Below, in pieces: positions 14,581-22,651 of a DNA stretch of 34,071 nt. Under the pieces are notes generated by a model, which was not told where the DNA came from, did not search any database, and worked only from the letters and a program-made list of their open reading frames with translations. Both the position numbers and the translations under genes were made by a program. Position 1 is the stretch's first letter. Each line of letters starts with the position of its first letter. The stretch is taken from NCBI GenBank assembly GCA_902779535.1, contig CACZBX010000019.1, forward strand, positions 1-34,071, written 5' to 3'. Source of the stretch: an uncultured Bacteroidales bacterium (GTDB lineage: Bacteria; Bacteroidota; Bacteroidia; Bacteroidales; Bacteroidaceae).

Positions 14581-16737
14581 ATGAAGGTTTATCAAACAAA
14601 TGAAATTAAGAACGTTGCCATTCTTGGTAACCATGGAGCTGGTAAGACCACCCTCACTGAGTCCTTACTCTTTGAGAGTGGCGTTATAAAACGTCGTGGA
14701 TCAGTTGATTCAAAAAATACAGTAAGTGATTATTTCCCAGTTGAACAGGAGTATGGTTATTCTGTTTTTTCAACAGTTTTTCATACTGAATGGAAAAATA
14801 AGAAGTTGAATTTCGTTGATTGTCCGGGTAGTGATGACTTTGTCGGTGCTGCTGTTACTGCACTGAACGTGACTGATTCTGCAGTGATCCTTATCAACGG
14901 TCAGTATGGTCCTGAGGTTGGTACACAGAATCATTTCCGCCATACAGAGAACTTGAACAAACCGGTCGTTTTTGCAATTAACCAATTGGATAATGATAAG
15001 TGTGATTTCGATCAGGTATTAGATCAATTGAGAAATAGTTATGGTGGTGCAGTTGTTCCTGTACAGTACCCTGTTCAGACAGGTCCTGAATTCCATGAAG
15101 TGATTGATATCCTTCTGATGAAGAAATTATCATGGAAATCAGAAGGTGGCGCTCCTACATTGGAAGATATCCCTGCATCTGAGATGGACAAGGCTCAGGG
15201 CTTGCGTGATGCATTGGTTGAGTCAGCAGCAGAGCATGATGAGACTTTGATGGAGAAATTCTTCGAATCGGGTGAGTTGACCGAAGATGAGGTACACGAA
15301 GGTATCCGTAAGGGCTTGCTTTCTCGTGGTATGTTCCCGGTATTCTGTGTGTGTGCAAAGAAATCAATGGGCGTACGCCGCATGATGGAATTCTTAGGTG
15401 AGGTTCTTCCTTCAGCAAGTGAAGTTGAGCCGGTTAAGAATACCAAGGGCGAAGTAGTGAAGGTTGATGATAATGGTCCTGTTTCTCTGTTCTTCTTCAA
15501 GACTGGTATCGAACCACACATTGGCGGTGTTCAATACTTTAAGGTAATGAGCGGTACCATCAAGGAAGGTACGGATATGGAGAATGCTGATAGAGGTTCT
15601 AAGGAACGTGTAGCTCAGTTGTTTGCTTGTGCTGGTTCAAACCGTATTCCAGTACCTGAAATGCATGCTGGTGATATTGGCTGTACCGTTAAGTTGAAAG
15701 ATGTAAAGACAGGTAATACCTTGAATGAAAGAGGTGTTGATAATAGTTTCGACTACATTAAGTATCCTAATTCTAAGTATTCACGTGCTATCAAGCCAGA
15801 GAATGAGGCTGATATGGAGAAGATGATGACAGCACTGAACAAGATGCGTGAGGAGGATCCGACATGGGTAGTCGTTCAGTCTAAGGAATTGCGTCAGACA
15901 ATTGTATATGGCCAGGGTGAGTTCCACTTGCGTACACTGAAGTGGCGTTTGGAGAATAATGAGAACCTGCCAGTCGTTTATAGCGAACCACGTATCCCTT
16001 ACCGTGAAACCATTACAAAGGCAGCTCGTGCCGACTATCGTCACAAGAAACAGTCGGGTGGTGCCGGTCAGTTTGGTGAGGTTCACCTGATCGTTGAGCC
16101 TTATACAGAAGGTATGCCTGACCCAACAGTCTATAAGTTCAATGGACAGGAATTCAAGATTACGGTTAAAGGTAAAGAAGAAATTCCATTGGAGTGGGGT
16201 GGTAAGTTGATCTTTATCAACTCTGTTGTCGGTGGTGCTATTGATACACGCTTTATGCCTGCTATCTTGAAAGGTATCATGGGACGTATGGAACAAGGTC
16301 CGTTAACAGGTTCTTATGCTCGTGATGTTCGTGTTATCGTTTACGATGGTAAGATGCACCCGGTTGATTCAAACGAAATCTCATTCATGTTGGCTGGACG
16401 TAATGCGTTTAGTATAGCATTTAAGAATGCAGGTCCGAAGATTTTGGAGCCGATCTACGATGTTGAGGTATTTGTTCCAAATGAATATATGGGTGATGTC
16501 ATGAGTGACTTGCAAGGTCGTCGTGGTTTGATTATGGGTATGAGTAGTGATAAGGGTAACCAGAAGTTGGCTGCCAAGGTGCCTTTGAAGGAAATGGCTA
16601 ACTATTCTACATCATTAAGCTCACTGACCGGTGGTCGCGCTTCATTCGATATGAGCTTCTCTTCTTATGAACTTGTCCCGACAGACGTTCAGGAAAAGTT
16701 GATCAAAGAATTCGAAGCAGAACAAGAGGAAGAATAA
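14581..16737 (+). CDS. fusA2: Elongation factor G paralogue (EF-G2) with altered GTPase motifs
   Basis: The 718-residue product has the full EF-G layout: G domain, domain II (about 300-390), domains III-IV with a complete domain IV (about 480-610), and domain V with the MSDLQGRRGLIMGM segment. The G domain deviates from canonical EF-G. The P-loop GNHGAGKT (16-23) is intact. Switch I reads EYGYSV instead of ERGITI. The DxxG region reads DCPGSDDF (80-87) instead of DTPGHVDF, so Ser84 replaces the catalytic histidine. NKxD is NQLD (134-137). These features match the Bacteroides EF-G2 that is reported to support translocation without GTP hydrolysis and to be induced in carbon starvation by the regulator Cur. 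A hairpin follows, then rprX. The codon pattern (GGT, CGT, AAG) suggests high expression. Confidence 0.9.
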   Translation: MKVYQTNEIKNVAILGNHGAGKTTLTESLLFESGVIKRRGSVDSKNTVSDYFPVEQEYGYSVFSTVFHTEWKNKKLNFVDCPGSDDFVGAAVTALNVTDSAVILINGQYGPEVGTQNHFRHTENLNKPVVFAINQLDNDKCDFDQVLDQLRNSYGGAVVPVQYPVQTGPEFHEVIDILLMKKLSWKSEGGAPTLEDIPASEMDKAQGLRDALVESAAEHDETLMEKFFESGELTEDEVHEGIRKGLLSRGMFPVFCVCAKKSMGVRRMMEFLGEVLPSASEVEPVKNTKGEVVKVDDNGPVSLFFFKTGIEPHIGGVQYFKVMSGTIKEGTDMENADRGSKERVAQLFACAGSNRIPVPEMHAGDIGCTVKLKDVKTGNTLNERGVDNSFDYIKYPNSKYSRAIKPENEADMEKMMTALNKMREEDPTWVVVQSKELRQTIVYGQGEFHLRTLKWRLENNENLPVVYSEPRIPYRETITKAARADYRHKKQSGGAGQFGEVHLIVEPYTEGMPDPTVYKFNGQEFKITVKGKEEIPLEWGGKLIFINSVVGGAIDTRFMPAILKGIMGRMEQGPLTGSYARDVRVIVYDGKMHPVDSNEISFMLAGRNAFSIAFKNAGPKILEPIYDVEVFVPNEYMGDVMSDLQGRRGLIMGMSSDKGNQKLAAKVPLKEMANYSTSLSSLTGGRASFDMSFSSYELVPTDVQEKLIKEFEAEQEEE

Positions 16738-16757
16738 ACAATTTATTCATTTTATCA

Positions 16758-16795
16758 AAAGGGGAGTACACAAGTGCGTGTATTCCCCTTTGTTA
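16758..16795 (+). terminator. Terminator of fusA2
   Basis: AAAGGGGAGTACAC (16758-16771) pairs with GTGTATTCCCCTTT (16778-16791) over 14 bp with one G-T pair. The tail after it is TGTT. Confidence 0.75.
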
Positions 16796-16871
16796 TTAAT
16801 TGATAATTTAGTAAGTATAATTATTGTTTTGGTTAATAAAGTCGAAATAACTGGGATAAATTAAAGATTTA

Positions 16872-16903
16872 TTTGAAAAAATTATACTTGGATTTTAACT
16901 TTG
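16872..16903 (+). promoter_or_regulatory. Promoter of rprXY with almost no leader
   Basis: TTTG at 16872-16875 and TAACTTTG at 16896-16903 are separated by exactly 20 bp, a full consensus. The rprX ATG begins 5 nt after the -7 box, so the transcript should start at or next to the start codon. Confidence 0.8.
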
Positions 16904-16907
16904 TGGT

Positions 16908-18443
16908 ATGAAGAAGTCAATGATTTGGATATTAGGTGGTGTGATGGCGTTTTCGTTCCTCATCTTACTTTATTTGCAGGTAAGCTATATCGAGGAAATT
17001 ATTCGGATGCGTCAGGAGCAGTTCAACGAGTCGGTCAAACGGAGTTTGGTACAGGCTTGCAAAAACATTGAATTGGTTGAAACGAAGAAATATCTGGAGG
17101 CAGACGTTGAGGCAACAGAGCGTCGGAGAATGGCATTCATGGATTCAATCGTAAATGATACGTTGGTTCATCACAGATATGCTGTTACTTCATCAAACGG
17201 ATTGGGTAGTATCACTTCGTTTGAGGTGAATATCAATCGTCGTTCAAATATACCGAAGGCTATTATTTCAACAGGTAAGAATATTCCTCAAACGTCGAAG
17301 GCTTTGCAGGATATTCTGAAGGAACGCTATGTTTACCAGCGGGCAATGTTGGATGAAGTGGTATACAATATCTTATATAATGCCAGCGACAAGCCGCTGC
17401 GCCAACGTATTAACTTCAATCAGTTGGATGCATTCCTGAAGTCTGAATTGCTGAACAACGGTATTGATATTGCTTATCACTATACAGTGACTGAACGGGA
17501 TGGATCGTTGGTTTACCGCTGTCCGGATTATAAAGACGAGGGATCGAAGAAAGTATATACTCAGGAGATTTTCCGGAATGACCCGCCGGCAAAGATTGGT
17601 TTGGTGAATGTACACTTCCCGGAACTGAACAAATATATCTTTAGTTCGGTGAAGTTTATGTATCCTTCCCTTATCTTTACGTTGGTTCTGTTGGTGACTT
17701 TCATCTTTACCATCTATATTATCTTCCGGCAGAAGAAGCTGACAGAGATCAAGAACGATTTCATCAATAACATGACGCATGAGTTCAAGACTCCGATATC
17801 AACTATTTCTTTAGCTGCTCAGATGTTGCAAGATCCGAGTGTAGGTAAATCACCGGCGATGTTCCAACACATTTCAGGAGTTATCAATGATGAGACCAAA
17901 CGCTTGCGCTTCCAAGTAGAGAAAGTATTGCAGATGTCGATGTTCGATCGTCAGAAGGCCGTGCTGAAAAAGAAAGACATGGATGCGAACAAGATGATTG
18001 AAGGGGTGGTGAATACGTTCACCTTGAAAGTGGAGAAGTACAATGGTACGATCACAACGGATCTGGCAGCTGAAAATCCTTATGTATTTGTGGATGAAAT
18101 GCATTTCACGAATGTCATTTTCAATCTGTTGGATAATGCGGTGAAGTACCGTAATCCAGATCGTGACCTGGCTCTCACAGTGCGTACATGGAACGAGTCG
18201 AACAAACTGTTTATCTCGATTCAAGATAATGGTATCGGTATCAAGAAAGAAAACTTGAAGAAGATATTTGATAAGTTCTACCGAGTTCATACCGGTAACA
18301 TTCATGATGTGAAAGGGTTCGGATTGGGTCTGGCATATGTGCACAAGATTATTCGTGATCATGACGGAAATATCCGTGCAGAGAGCGAATATGGCGTAGG
18401 AACAAAATTTATAATTACAATACCTTTATTAAAAAATGAGTAA
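16908..18443 (+). CDS. rprX: Sensor histidine kinase RprX
   Basis: This is a 511-residue membrane sensor kinase. TM1 is at about 5-25 (MIWILGGVMAFSFLILLYL) and TM2 at about 251-273. The roughly 225-residue periplasmic sensor between them has no domain I recognise. HisKA has His291 in NNMTHEFKTPIST. The ATPase domain shows the N box (NVIFNLLDNAVKY), DNGIGI and GFGLGLAYV. It overlaps the response regulator by 8 nt. Length, sequence style and location by fusA2 and rpsF match RprX of Bacteroides, known from effects on tetracycline-resistance expression. An alternative ATG lies at 16920, but the first matches the kinase N-terminus. The signal is unknown. Confidence 0.88.
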   Translation: MKKSMIWILGGVMAFSFLILLYLQVSYIEEIIRMRQEQFNESVKRSLVQACKNIELVETKKYLEADVEATERRRMAFMDSIVNDTLVHHRYAVTSSNGLGSITSFEVNINRRSNIPKAIISTGKNIPQTSKALQDILKERYVYQRAMLDEVVYNILYNASDKPLRQRINFNQLDAFLKSELLNNGIDIAYHYTVTERDGSLVYRCPDYKDEGSKKVYTQEIFRNDPPAKIGLVNVHFPELNKYIFSSVKFMYPSLIFTLVLLVTFIFTIYIIFRQKKLTEIKNDFINNMTHEFKTPISTISLAAQMLQDPSVGKSPAMFQHISGVINDETKRLRFQVEKVLQMSMFDRQKAVLKKKDMDANKMIEGVVNTFTLKVEKYNGTITTDLAAENPYVFVDEMHFTNVIFNLLDNAVKYRNPDRDLALTVRTWNESNKLFISIQDNGIGIKKENLKKIFDKFYRVHTGNIHDVKGFGLGLAYVHKIIRDHDGNIRAESEYGVGTKFIITIPLLKNE

Positions 18444-19143
18444 TATGGAAGACAAATTGCGTATTTTACTGTGCGAAGATGATGAAAATCTTGGCATGTT
18501 GTTGAGAGAGTATCTGCAAGCAAAGAACTACTCGGCCGACCTCTACCCAGATGGTGACGCCGGATTCAAAGCTTTCGTTAAGAACAAATACGATTTATGT
18601 ATTTTGGATGTAATGATGCCTAAAAAGGATGGTTTTACGTTGGCTCAGGAAATACGTCAGTCTAATGCCGACATTCCTATTATCTTCTTGACAGCTAAGA
18701 CGTTGAAGGAAGATATCCTGGAAGGCTTTAAGATTGGTGCTGATGACTACATTACGAAGCCGTTCAGTATGGAAGAATTGACTTTCCGTATTGAAGCAAT
18801 CTTCCGTCGTGTTCGTGGAAAACGTACGAAGGAACGCAGCGTATACCAGATTGGCAAGTTCGTATTCGATACACAGAAGCAACTGCTAACTATTGGTGAA
18901 GAGAATATCAAGTTGACTACGAAGGAATCTGAGCTGCTGGCTTTACTTTGTGCTCATACAAATGAGATTCTGCAACGTGACTTTGCTTTAAAGACCATTT
19001 GGATTGATGATAACTATTTCAATGCTAGAAGTATGGATGTGTATATTACAAAGCTGCGTAAACACCTGCGTGCTGATGCATCTGTAGAGATCATTAATAT
19101 TCATGGTAAAGGCTATAAGCTTATTGCTCCAGAGGCAGAATAA
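18436..19143 (+). CDS. rprY: OmpR-family response regulator RprY
   Basis: This is a 235-residue DNA-binding regulator. The receiver domain (about 8-122) has the acidic pair D15/D16, phospho-acceptor Asp58 (LCILDVMMPKKDG), Thr86 and Lys108. The C-terminal winged helix (about 138-232) ends with YITKLRKHLRADASVEIINIHGKGYKL. It starts inside the end of rprX (8-nt overlap), so the pair is coupled and cognate. A second ATG at 18445 could also be used. A perfect 18-bp hairpin ends the operon. The targets cannot be read from this window. Confidence 0.9.
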   Translation: MSNMEDKLRILLCEDDENLGMLLREYLQAKNYSADLYPDGDAGFKAFVKNKYDLCILDVMMPKKDGFTLAQEIRQSNADIPIIFLTAKTLKEDILEGFKIGADDYITKPFSMEELTFRIEAIFRRVRGKRTKERSVYQIGKFVFDTQKQLLTIGEENIKLTTKESELLALLCAHTNEILQRDFALKTIWIDDNYFNARSMDVYITKLRKHLRADASVEIINIHGKGYKLIAPEAE

Positions 19144-19160
19144 GTGTAAAGTTATTATAT

Positions 19161-19200
19161 AAGAATAGGGCCCAAATCTTTTGATTTGGGCCCTATTCTT
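19161..19200. terminator. Perfect 18-bp bidirectional terminator
   Basis: The 18-bp arms at 19161-19178 and 19183-19200 are perfect complements around the loop TTTT. The flanks allow use from both sides: by rprY on the plus strand and by the small membrane-protein gene on the minus strand. Confidence 0.85.
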
Positions 19201-19217
19201 ATTCCTTTCGATAAAGG

Positions 19218-19400
19218 TCAGTCGGTAATTCTCTTATTCATGATGATGTAAACGATGATACCTGCAATAATCAAGAAGATACTACCGCCTAATACACCAT
19301 TATCATTAACAGCGCTACTGCCTGTTAAGAAGATTGCAATAAGGATAACAGCTCCGAGAACAACCATTATCAAACCTAAATTTTTCAGTAAGCCTTTCAT
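19218..19400 (-). CDS. Small two-helix membrane protein
   Basis: This is a 60-residue protein of unknown function. It has two hydrophobic helices, about 8-27 (LGLIMVVLGAVILIAIFLTG) and 37-54 (LGGSIFLIIAGIIVYIIM), joined by a polar turn (SSAVNDNGV). A basic N-terminus and a charged C-terminus (NKRITD) suggest a hairpin with both ends in the cytosol. It is flanked by its own terminator (19161-19200) and lies alone on the minus strand between rprY and rpsF. The regular TM pattern and its isolated position argue for a real gene. I recall similar short proteins at this locus in Bacteroides. Confidence 0.75.
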   Translation of the reverse strand: MKGLLKNLGLIMVVLGAVILIAIFLTGSSAVNDNGVLGGSIFLIIAGIIVYIIMNKRITD

Positions 19401-19632
19401 ACGTATGTTATTTTTTAATTATTATATTCTAGACTACAAATTAAAGCATTATTTTGTAATCATGGAAATTATTTGGGAAAAAAATGAGAAAAACCGATTA
19501 TTCTTTCTTCGCAAGAATGTTTATGCATGAGTTTGTATCCCTATTTTTTCAGATTAAACAGAATTTATTCCATGAAAAGGAACTGAATCGTATAAAAAGC
19601 TTTTCGAAAGAATAACTTTTAGGTCGAAAATA
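19401..19632. other. Non-coding stretch before the rpsF promoter
   Basis: AT-rich sequence between the divergent small gene and rpsF. A plus-strand open frame of 22 codons (19462-19530) has no recognisable product. A possible minus-strand -7 box for the small gene, TTAATTTG (19437-19444), has one mismatch. Nothing else stands out. Confidence 0.4.
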
Positions 19633-19663
19633 TTTGTAGATTCATTGAAAAGCAGTATCTTTG
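19633..19663 (+). promoter_or_regulatory. Promoter of the rpsF-rpsR-rplI operon
   Basis: TTTG at 19633-19636 and TATCTTTG at 19656-19663 are 19 bp apart, a full consensus. The leader of about 40 nt is very A/T-rich, and I see no S6:S18 RNA-binding motif in it. Confidence 0.85.
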
Positions 19664-19707
19664 CGGTCGCAAAATTATTTTTTAATAACTATTTTATATT
19701 TATTATG

Positions 19708-20049
19708 ATGAACCAATACGAAACCGTTTTCATTATGACTCCCGTTTTGTCTGAAGAACAGATGAAGGAGACGGTAGAAAAATTCAAAGGTATTCTTACT
19801 GCCGAGGGTGCAGAGATTATCAATGAAGAGAATTGGGGCTTGAAGAAATTAGCTTACCCCATTGAGAAGAAGACCACTGGTTTCTACCAGTTGATCGAGT
19901 TTAAGGCTGATCCTGCTTCGATCGAGAAGTTAGAGGTAGCTTATCGTCGTGACGAACGTATTATTCGTTACTTGACAGTACGTATGGAAAAATATGCTGC
20001 AGAGTATGCTGCTAAGAGAAGAAGTTTAAAACAAAATAAGGAGGCATAA
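19708..20049 (+). CDS. rpsF: 30S ribosomal protein bS6
   Basis: This 113-residue protein binds bS18 and 16S rRNA in the platform of the small subunit. Recognisable segments are [39 protein letters not shown] and [25 protein letters not shown]. Two ATGs are adjacent (19705 and 19708); the second gives the usual MNQYE start. In Bacteroidetes ribosomes bS6, bS18 and bS21 are reported to sequester the anti-Shine-Dalgarno tail of 16S rRNA, which bears on the unusual downstream ribosome-binding sites. It is the first gene of a three-gene operon. Confidence 0.97.
   Translation: MNQYETVFIMTPVLSEEQMKETVEKFKGILTAEGAEIINEENWGLKKLAYPIEKKTTGFYQLIEFKADPASIEKLEVAYRRDERIIRYLTVRMEKYAAEYAAKRRSLKQNKEA
20038..20044 (+). 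promoter_or_regulatory. Full Shine-Dalgarno of rpsR
   Basis: AAGGAGG lies 7 nt before the rpsR ATG, inside the end of rpsF. It is unusual in this phylum, where most genes in the window have none. Confidence 0.8.
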
Positions 20050-20051
20050 TT

Positions 20052-20321
20052 ATGGCACAGGTACAATCAGAAATCAGATATTTAACTCCGCCTTCAGTAG
20101 ACATTAAGAAGAAGAAATATTGTCGTTTCAAAAAGAATGGCATTAAGTATATCGATTATAAAGATCCTGAATTCTTGAAGAAGTTCTTGAACGAGCAGGG
20201 TAAGATTCTCCCACGTCGTATCACTGGTACTTCTTTGAAGTATCAACGTCGTGTAGCTACAGCTGTCAAGAGAGCTCGTCATTTGGCTTTGCTCCCATTC
20301 GTAACTGATATGTTGAAATAA
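20052..20321 (+). CDS. rpsR: 30S ribosomal protein bS18
   Basis: This 89-residue basic protein is the partner of bS6 on the platform. The core [27 protein letters not shown] and [31 protein letters not shown] are diagnostic. It starts 2 nt after rpsF and is preceded by a full Shine-Dalgarno sequence. bS18 is one of the proteins reported to hide the anti-Shine-Dalgarno in Bacteroidetes, so its own translation signal could allow feedback. That is inference. Confidence 0.98.
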   Translation: MAQVQSEIRYLTPPSVDIKKKKYCRFKKNGIKYIDYKDPEFLKKFLNEQGKILPRRITGTSLKYQRRVATAVKRARHLALLPFVTDMLK

Positions 20322-20325
20322 TTAG

Positions 20326-20332
20326 AAGGAGG
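20326..20332 (+). promoter_or_regulatory. Full Shine-Dalgarno of rplI
   Basis: AAGGAGG lies 7 nt before the rplI ATG in an 18-nt intergenic gap, so it is not constrained by coding sequence. Confidence 0.85.
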
Positions 20333-20339
20333 AATAAGT

Positions 20340-20798
20340 ATGGAAATTATTTTGAAGGAAGATGTAGCTAACTTGGGCTATAAGAATGATATCGTAAACG
20401 TAAAGTCAGGTTACGGTCGTAATTACCTTATTCCTACTGGCAAGGCTGTGATTGCTAGTCCGTCAGCAAAGAAGCAATTGGCTGAGGAACTGAAGCAACG
20501 TGCTCATAAGTTGGAGAAGATGAAAGCAGAGGCTGAGGCTGTTGCAGAGAAGTTGAAAGATGTTGCTTTGACAATCTCCACGAAGGTTAGTGCAACAGGT
20601 ACTATCTATGGTTCTGTTTCAAATATTCAGATTGCTGATGAGTTAGAAAAACTTGGTTTCAACATTGACCGCAAGCAGATCTCTTTGAAGGATGCTGTGA
20701 AGGAAGTTGGTGACTATGTTGCTACCGTTAGGTTGTTTAAGGATGTTGAAGCAACTATTCCTTTCAAGGTTGTTGCTGAGGCTGAACCAGAAGCATAA
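20340..20798 (+). CDS. rplI: 50S ribosomal protein bL9
   Basis: The 152-residue protein has the N-terminal rRNA-binding domain (MEIILKEDVANLGYKNDIVNVKSGYGRNYLIP), the long connecting helix rich in Ala, Lys and Glu (about 44-75) and the C-terminal domain (STKVSATGTIYGSVSNIQIADEL onward). It ends with an acidic tail, AEAEPEA. It is the third gene of the rpsF operon and is followed at once by a perfect terminator. Confidence 0.98.
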   Translation: MEIILKEDVANLGYKNDIVNVKSGYGRNYLIPTGKAVIASPSAKKQLAEELKQRAHKLEKMKAEAEAVAEKLKDVALTISTKVSATGTIYGSVSNIQIADELEKLGFNIDRKQISLKDAVKEVGDYVATVRLFKDVEATIPFKVVAEAEPEA

Positions 20799-20815
20799 TC
20801 TCTGAAACGATTATA

Positions 20816-20847
20816 AAAAAGGCTATCTCGATTGAGATAGCCTTTTT
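20816..20847. terminator. Terminator of the rpsF operon, possibly bidirectional
   Basis: AAAAAGGCTATCTC and GAGATAGCCTTTTT are perfect 14-bp arms around the loop GATT, flanked by A-run and T-run. The minus-strand synthetase gene ends 20 bp away and may share it. Confidence 0.85.
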
Positions 20848-20866
20848 CTTTATGTAAACGTTCATA

Positions 20867-22549
20867 TTATTGTACTGCGTCGTCAGTGATGCTGTTGTAC
20901 AAGAAACGCTTAATACTCTGCTTTGGAGTTTTCTCAAAGCCGGTAGGGTAGAGTTGAATCTTGCTGATTTGTTCATAGTTTCCAACCAACTTATTCAGCG
21001 TTTTTAAATTTTCGTCCATCAGTGATTTGATACTTTCCGGAGTATTCAAGCCCATAGCGTCCAATGTGTTGAAATCAGGATAAACCAAGGCAACCAATTT
21101 TTTATTCCTTTCGATAACCAGACTTTCATTAACGCAAGGAAGGTTATTCAATTTAGCCTCGATTTCTTCCGGGAAGATGTTCTGTCCGTTAGAACTTAGG
21201 ATCATCGTCTTGCTCCTACCGCGAATGAATACATTATTTTGTTTGTCAATGGTACCCAAATCGCCCGTCTTCAGCCAACCGTCTTCGGTAAATGCTTCCT
21301 TTGTAGCCTTTTCGTTTTTGAAATAGCCTTTCATCACATTCTTTCCGCGGACTTGGATTTCGCCTGGAACCTTGTATGGGTCTTCAGAGTCGATACGTAT
21401 TTCCATAAAATCAAGCAGTTTCCCTGCTGATCCTGGTTTATAGTCTTCCCACCATGAGTAACTGATCAGCGGAGCACATTCTGTCATACCGTATCCGATC
21501 GTATAAGGGAATTTGATCTTGGTGAAGAAAGCAGCAACTTCCGGATTCATGGCAGCACCGCCAACGATCACTTCTCTGAACCGGCCACCTAATGCATCGA
21601 TTAATTTCTTTTTGATCTGTCCGTATATCTGACTGTTCAAGATAGGGATGCTCAATGCGTAACGCATCTGGCGTTTGTTGATAAGTGGGAGAATGGCATT
21701 CTTGTAAATCTTCTCCATGACCAGAGGAACGGTGATAATCAGATCTGGCTTGATCTCTTCGAAAGCTTTCAACAGAATCTTTGGAGCAGGAGTCTTACCA
21801 AGTAAGGTGATATGCGTACCCACGGCAGTTGCAACCAGAAAATCGAATGCACAGCCGTATGCGTGTGCCATCGGTAAGAAAGCCAAATCGTGTTCGCCAC
21901 GACGTAATAATTTTGATTCAATGCCGAATATCGTATTTGCAGCCAGGTTTTCACCTGTCAGCATCACACCTTTACTGAAACCAGTCGTTCCGGAAGTGTA
22001 GTTGATCTCCATCACTTTGTCGTTCGTTAATTCAGTATAGGCAACATCCTCCTTTTTGAATCCGTCGGGATACGTACTTTTCATGACAGCGTCAATAGTC
22101 CCAACAAATTGGTGGATGTTTTCTCCATCGCGTTGGTGTAGGCATCGGAAATTTGTCAATGAGAATACGGCACGCAAGTTTTCCATTTCGTCTTGTTCAA
22201 GCGTATCCCAGATGGGATCGCTGACAAATAGGAATGTAGCCTCAGAATGGTTGACTATATGATGGACATCATTGGGCTTAAAGTCTTGAAGAATGGGGAC
22301 GATGATAGCGCCATACGTTACAGTAGCCAGATAGCTTATGCACCAGTTGGAATTATTTTTACCAATCAAGGCAATTTTATCACCTCTTCGTAAACTGCAA
22401 TGCTTGAATATCAGATGAAGCTTTGCGATTTCTTCAGCAACCTGTCCGTATGTACGTGTATTATTTTCACCGTAGTCGCTATAGCATGGAAGTTCCCAGT
22501 TATTCTTGAAACTATCCTCGTATAGCTTTATAAAGTTATCATTACTCAT
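20867..22549 (-). CDS. AMP-forming acyl-CoA synthetase (long-chain fatty acid ligase type)
   Basis: This 560-residue enzyme of the ANL superfamily activates a carboxylic acid, probably a fatty acid, through an acyl-adenylate. It shows the P-loop YTSGTTGFSKGVMLT (about 150-165), the adenine-binding GYGMTECAP, the hinge and ribose-binding TGDLGTID, RGRSKTMILSSNGQNIFPEEIE, and the C-terminal catalytic lysine region FEKTPKQSIKRFLY. The start is the ATG at 22549 (MSNDNFIKLYEDSFKNNW). Extension to 22675 would add a basic, hydrophobic piece that crosses the divergent promoters. It is read divergently from mtaB. The chain length and pathway of the substrate cannot be told. Confidence 0.88.
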   Translation of the reverse strand: MSNDNFIKLYEDSFKNNWELPCYSDYGENNTRTYGQVAEEIAKLHLIFKHCSLRRGDKIALIGKNNSNWCISYLATVTYGAIIVPILQDFKPNDVHHIVNHSEATFLFVSDPIWDTLEQDEMENLRAVFSLTNFRCLHQRDGENIHQFVGTIDAVMKSTYPDGFKKEDVAYTELTNDKVMEINYTSGTTGFSKGVMLTGENLAANTIFGIESKLLRRGEHDLAFLPMAHAYGCAFDFLVATAVGTHITLLGKTPAPKILLKAFEEIKPDLIITVPLVMEKIYKNAILPLINKRQMRYALSIPILNSQIYGQIKKKLIDALGGRFREVIVGGAAMNPEVAAFFTKIKFPYTIGYGMTECAPLISYSWWEDYKPGSAGKLLDFMEIRIDSEDPYKVPGEIQVRGKNVMKGYFKNEKATKEAFTEDGWLKTGDLGTIDKQNNVFIRGRSKTMILSSNGQNIFPEEIEAKLNNLPCVNESLVIERNKKLVALVYPDFNTLDAMGLNTPESIKSLMDENLKTLNKLVGNYEQISKIQLYPTGFEKTPKQSIKRFLYNSITDDAVQ

Positions 22550-22572
22550 TGCACATATTTTGAAATAATGTG

Positions 22573-22580
22573 CAAAAATA
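22573..22580 (-). promoter_or_regulatory. Putative -7 box of the acyl-CoA synthetase gene
   Basis: On the minus strand this is TATTTTTG, a TAnnTTTG match, 23 nt upstream of the ATG at 22549. Confidence 0.5.
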
Positions 22581-22623
22581 TATATAATTTTTATATGCCG
22601 AAAGATTTTATGCATATTTTCAC

Positions 22624-22631
22624 TAACTTTG
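22624..22631 (+). promoter_or_regulatory. Putative -7 box of mtaB
   Basis: TAACTTTG fits TAnnTTTG and lies 20 nt upstream of the ATG at 22652. No clear -33 box is visible. Confidence 0.6.
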
Positions 22632-22651
22632 TGCAATAAATTTTGAAATGA

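Noticed and set aside
19255-19530. A 91-codon plus-strand frame opposite the small membrane-protein gene
   Set aside because: It is antisense of the two-helix protein, and its tail runs into A/T-rich non-coding DNA. The minus-strand protein has a regular two-helix pattern and its own terminator.
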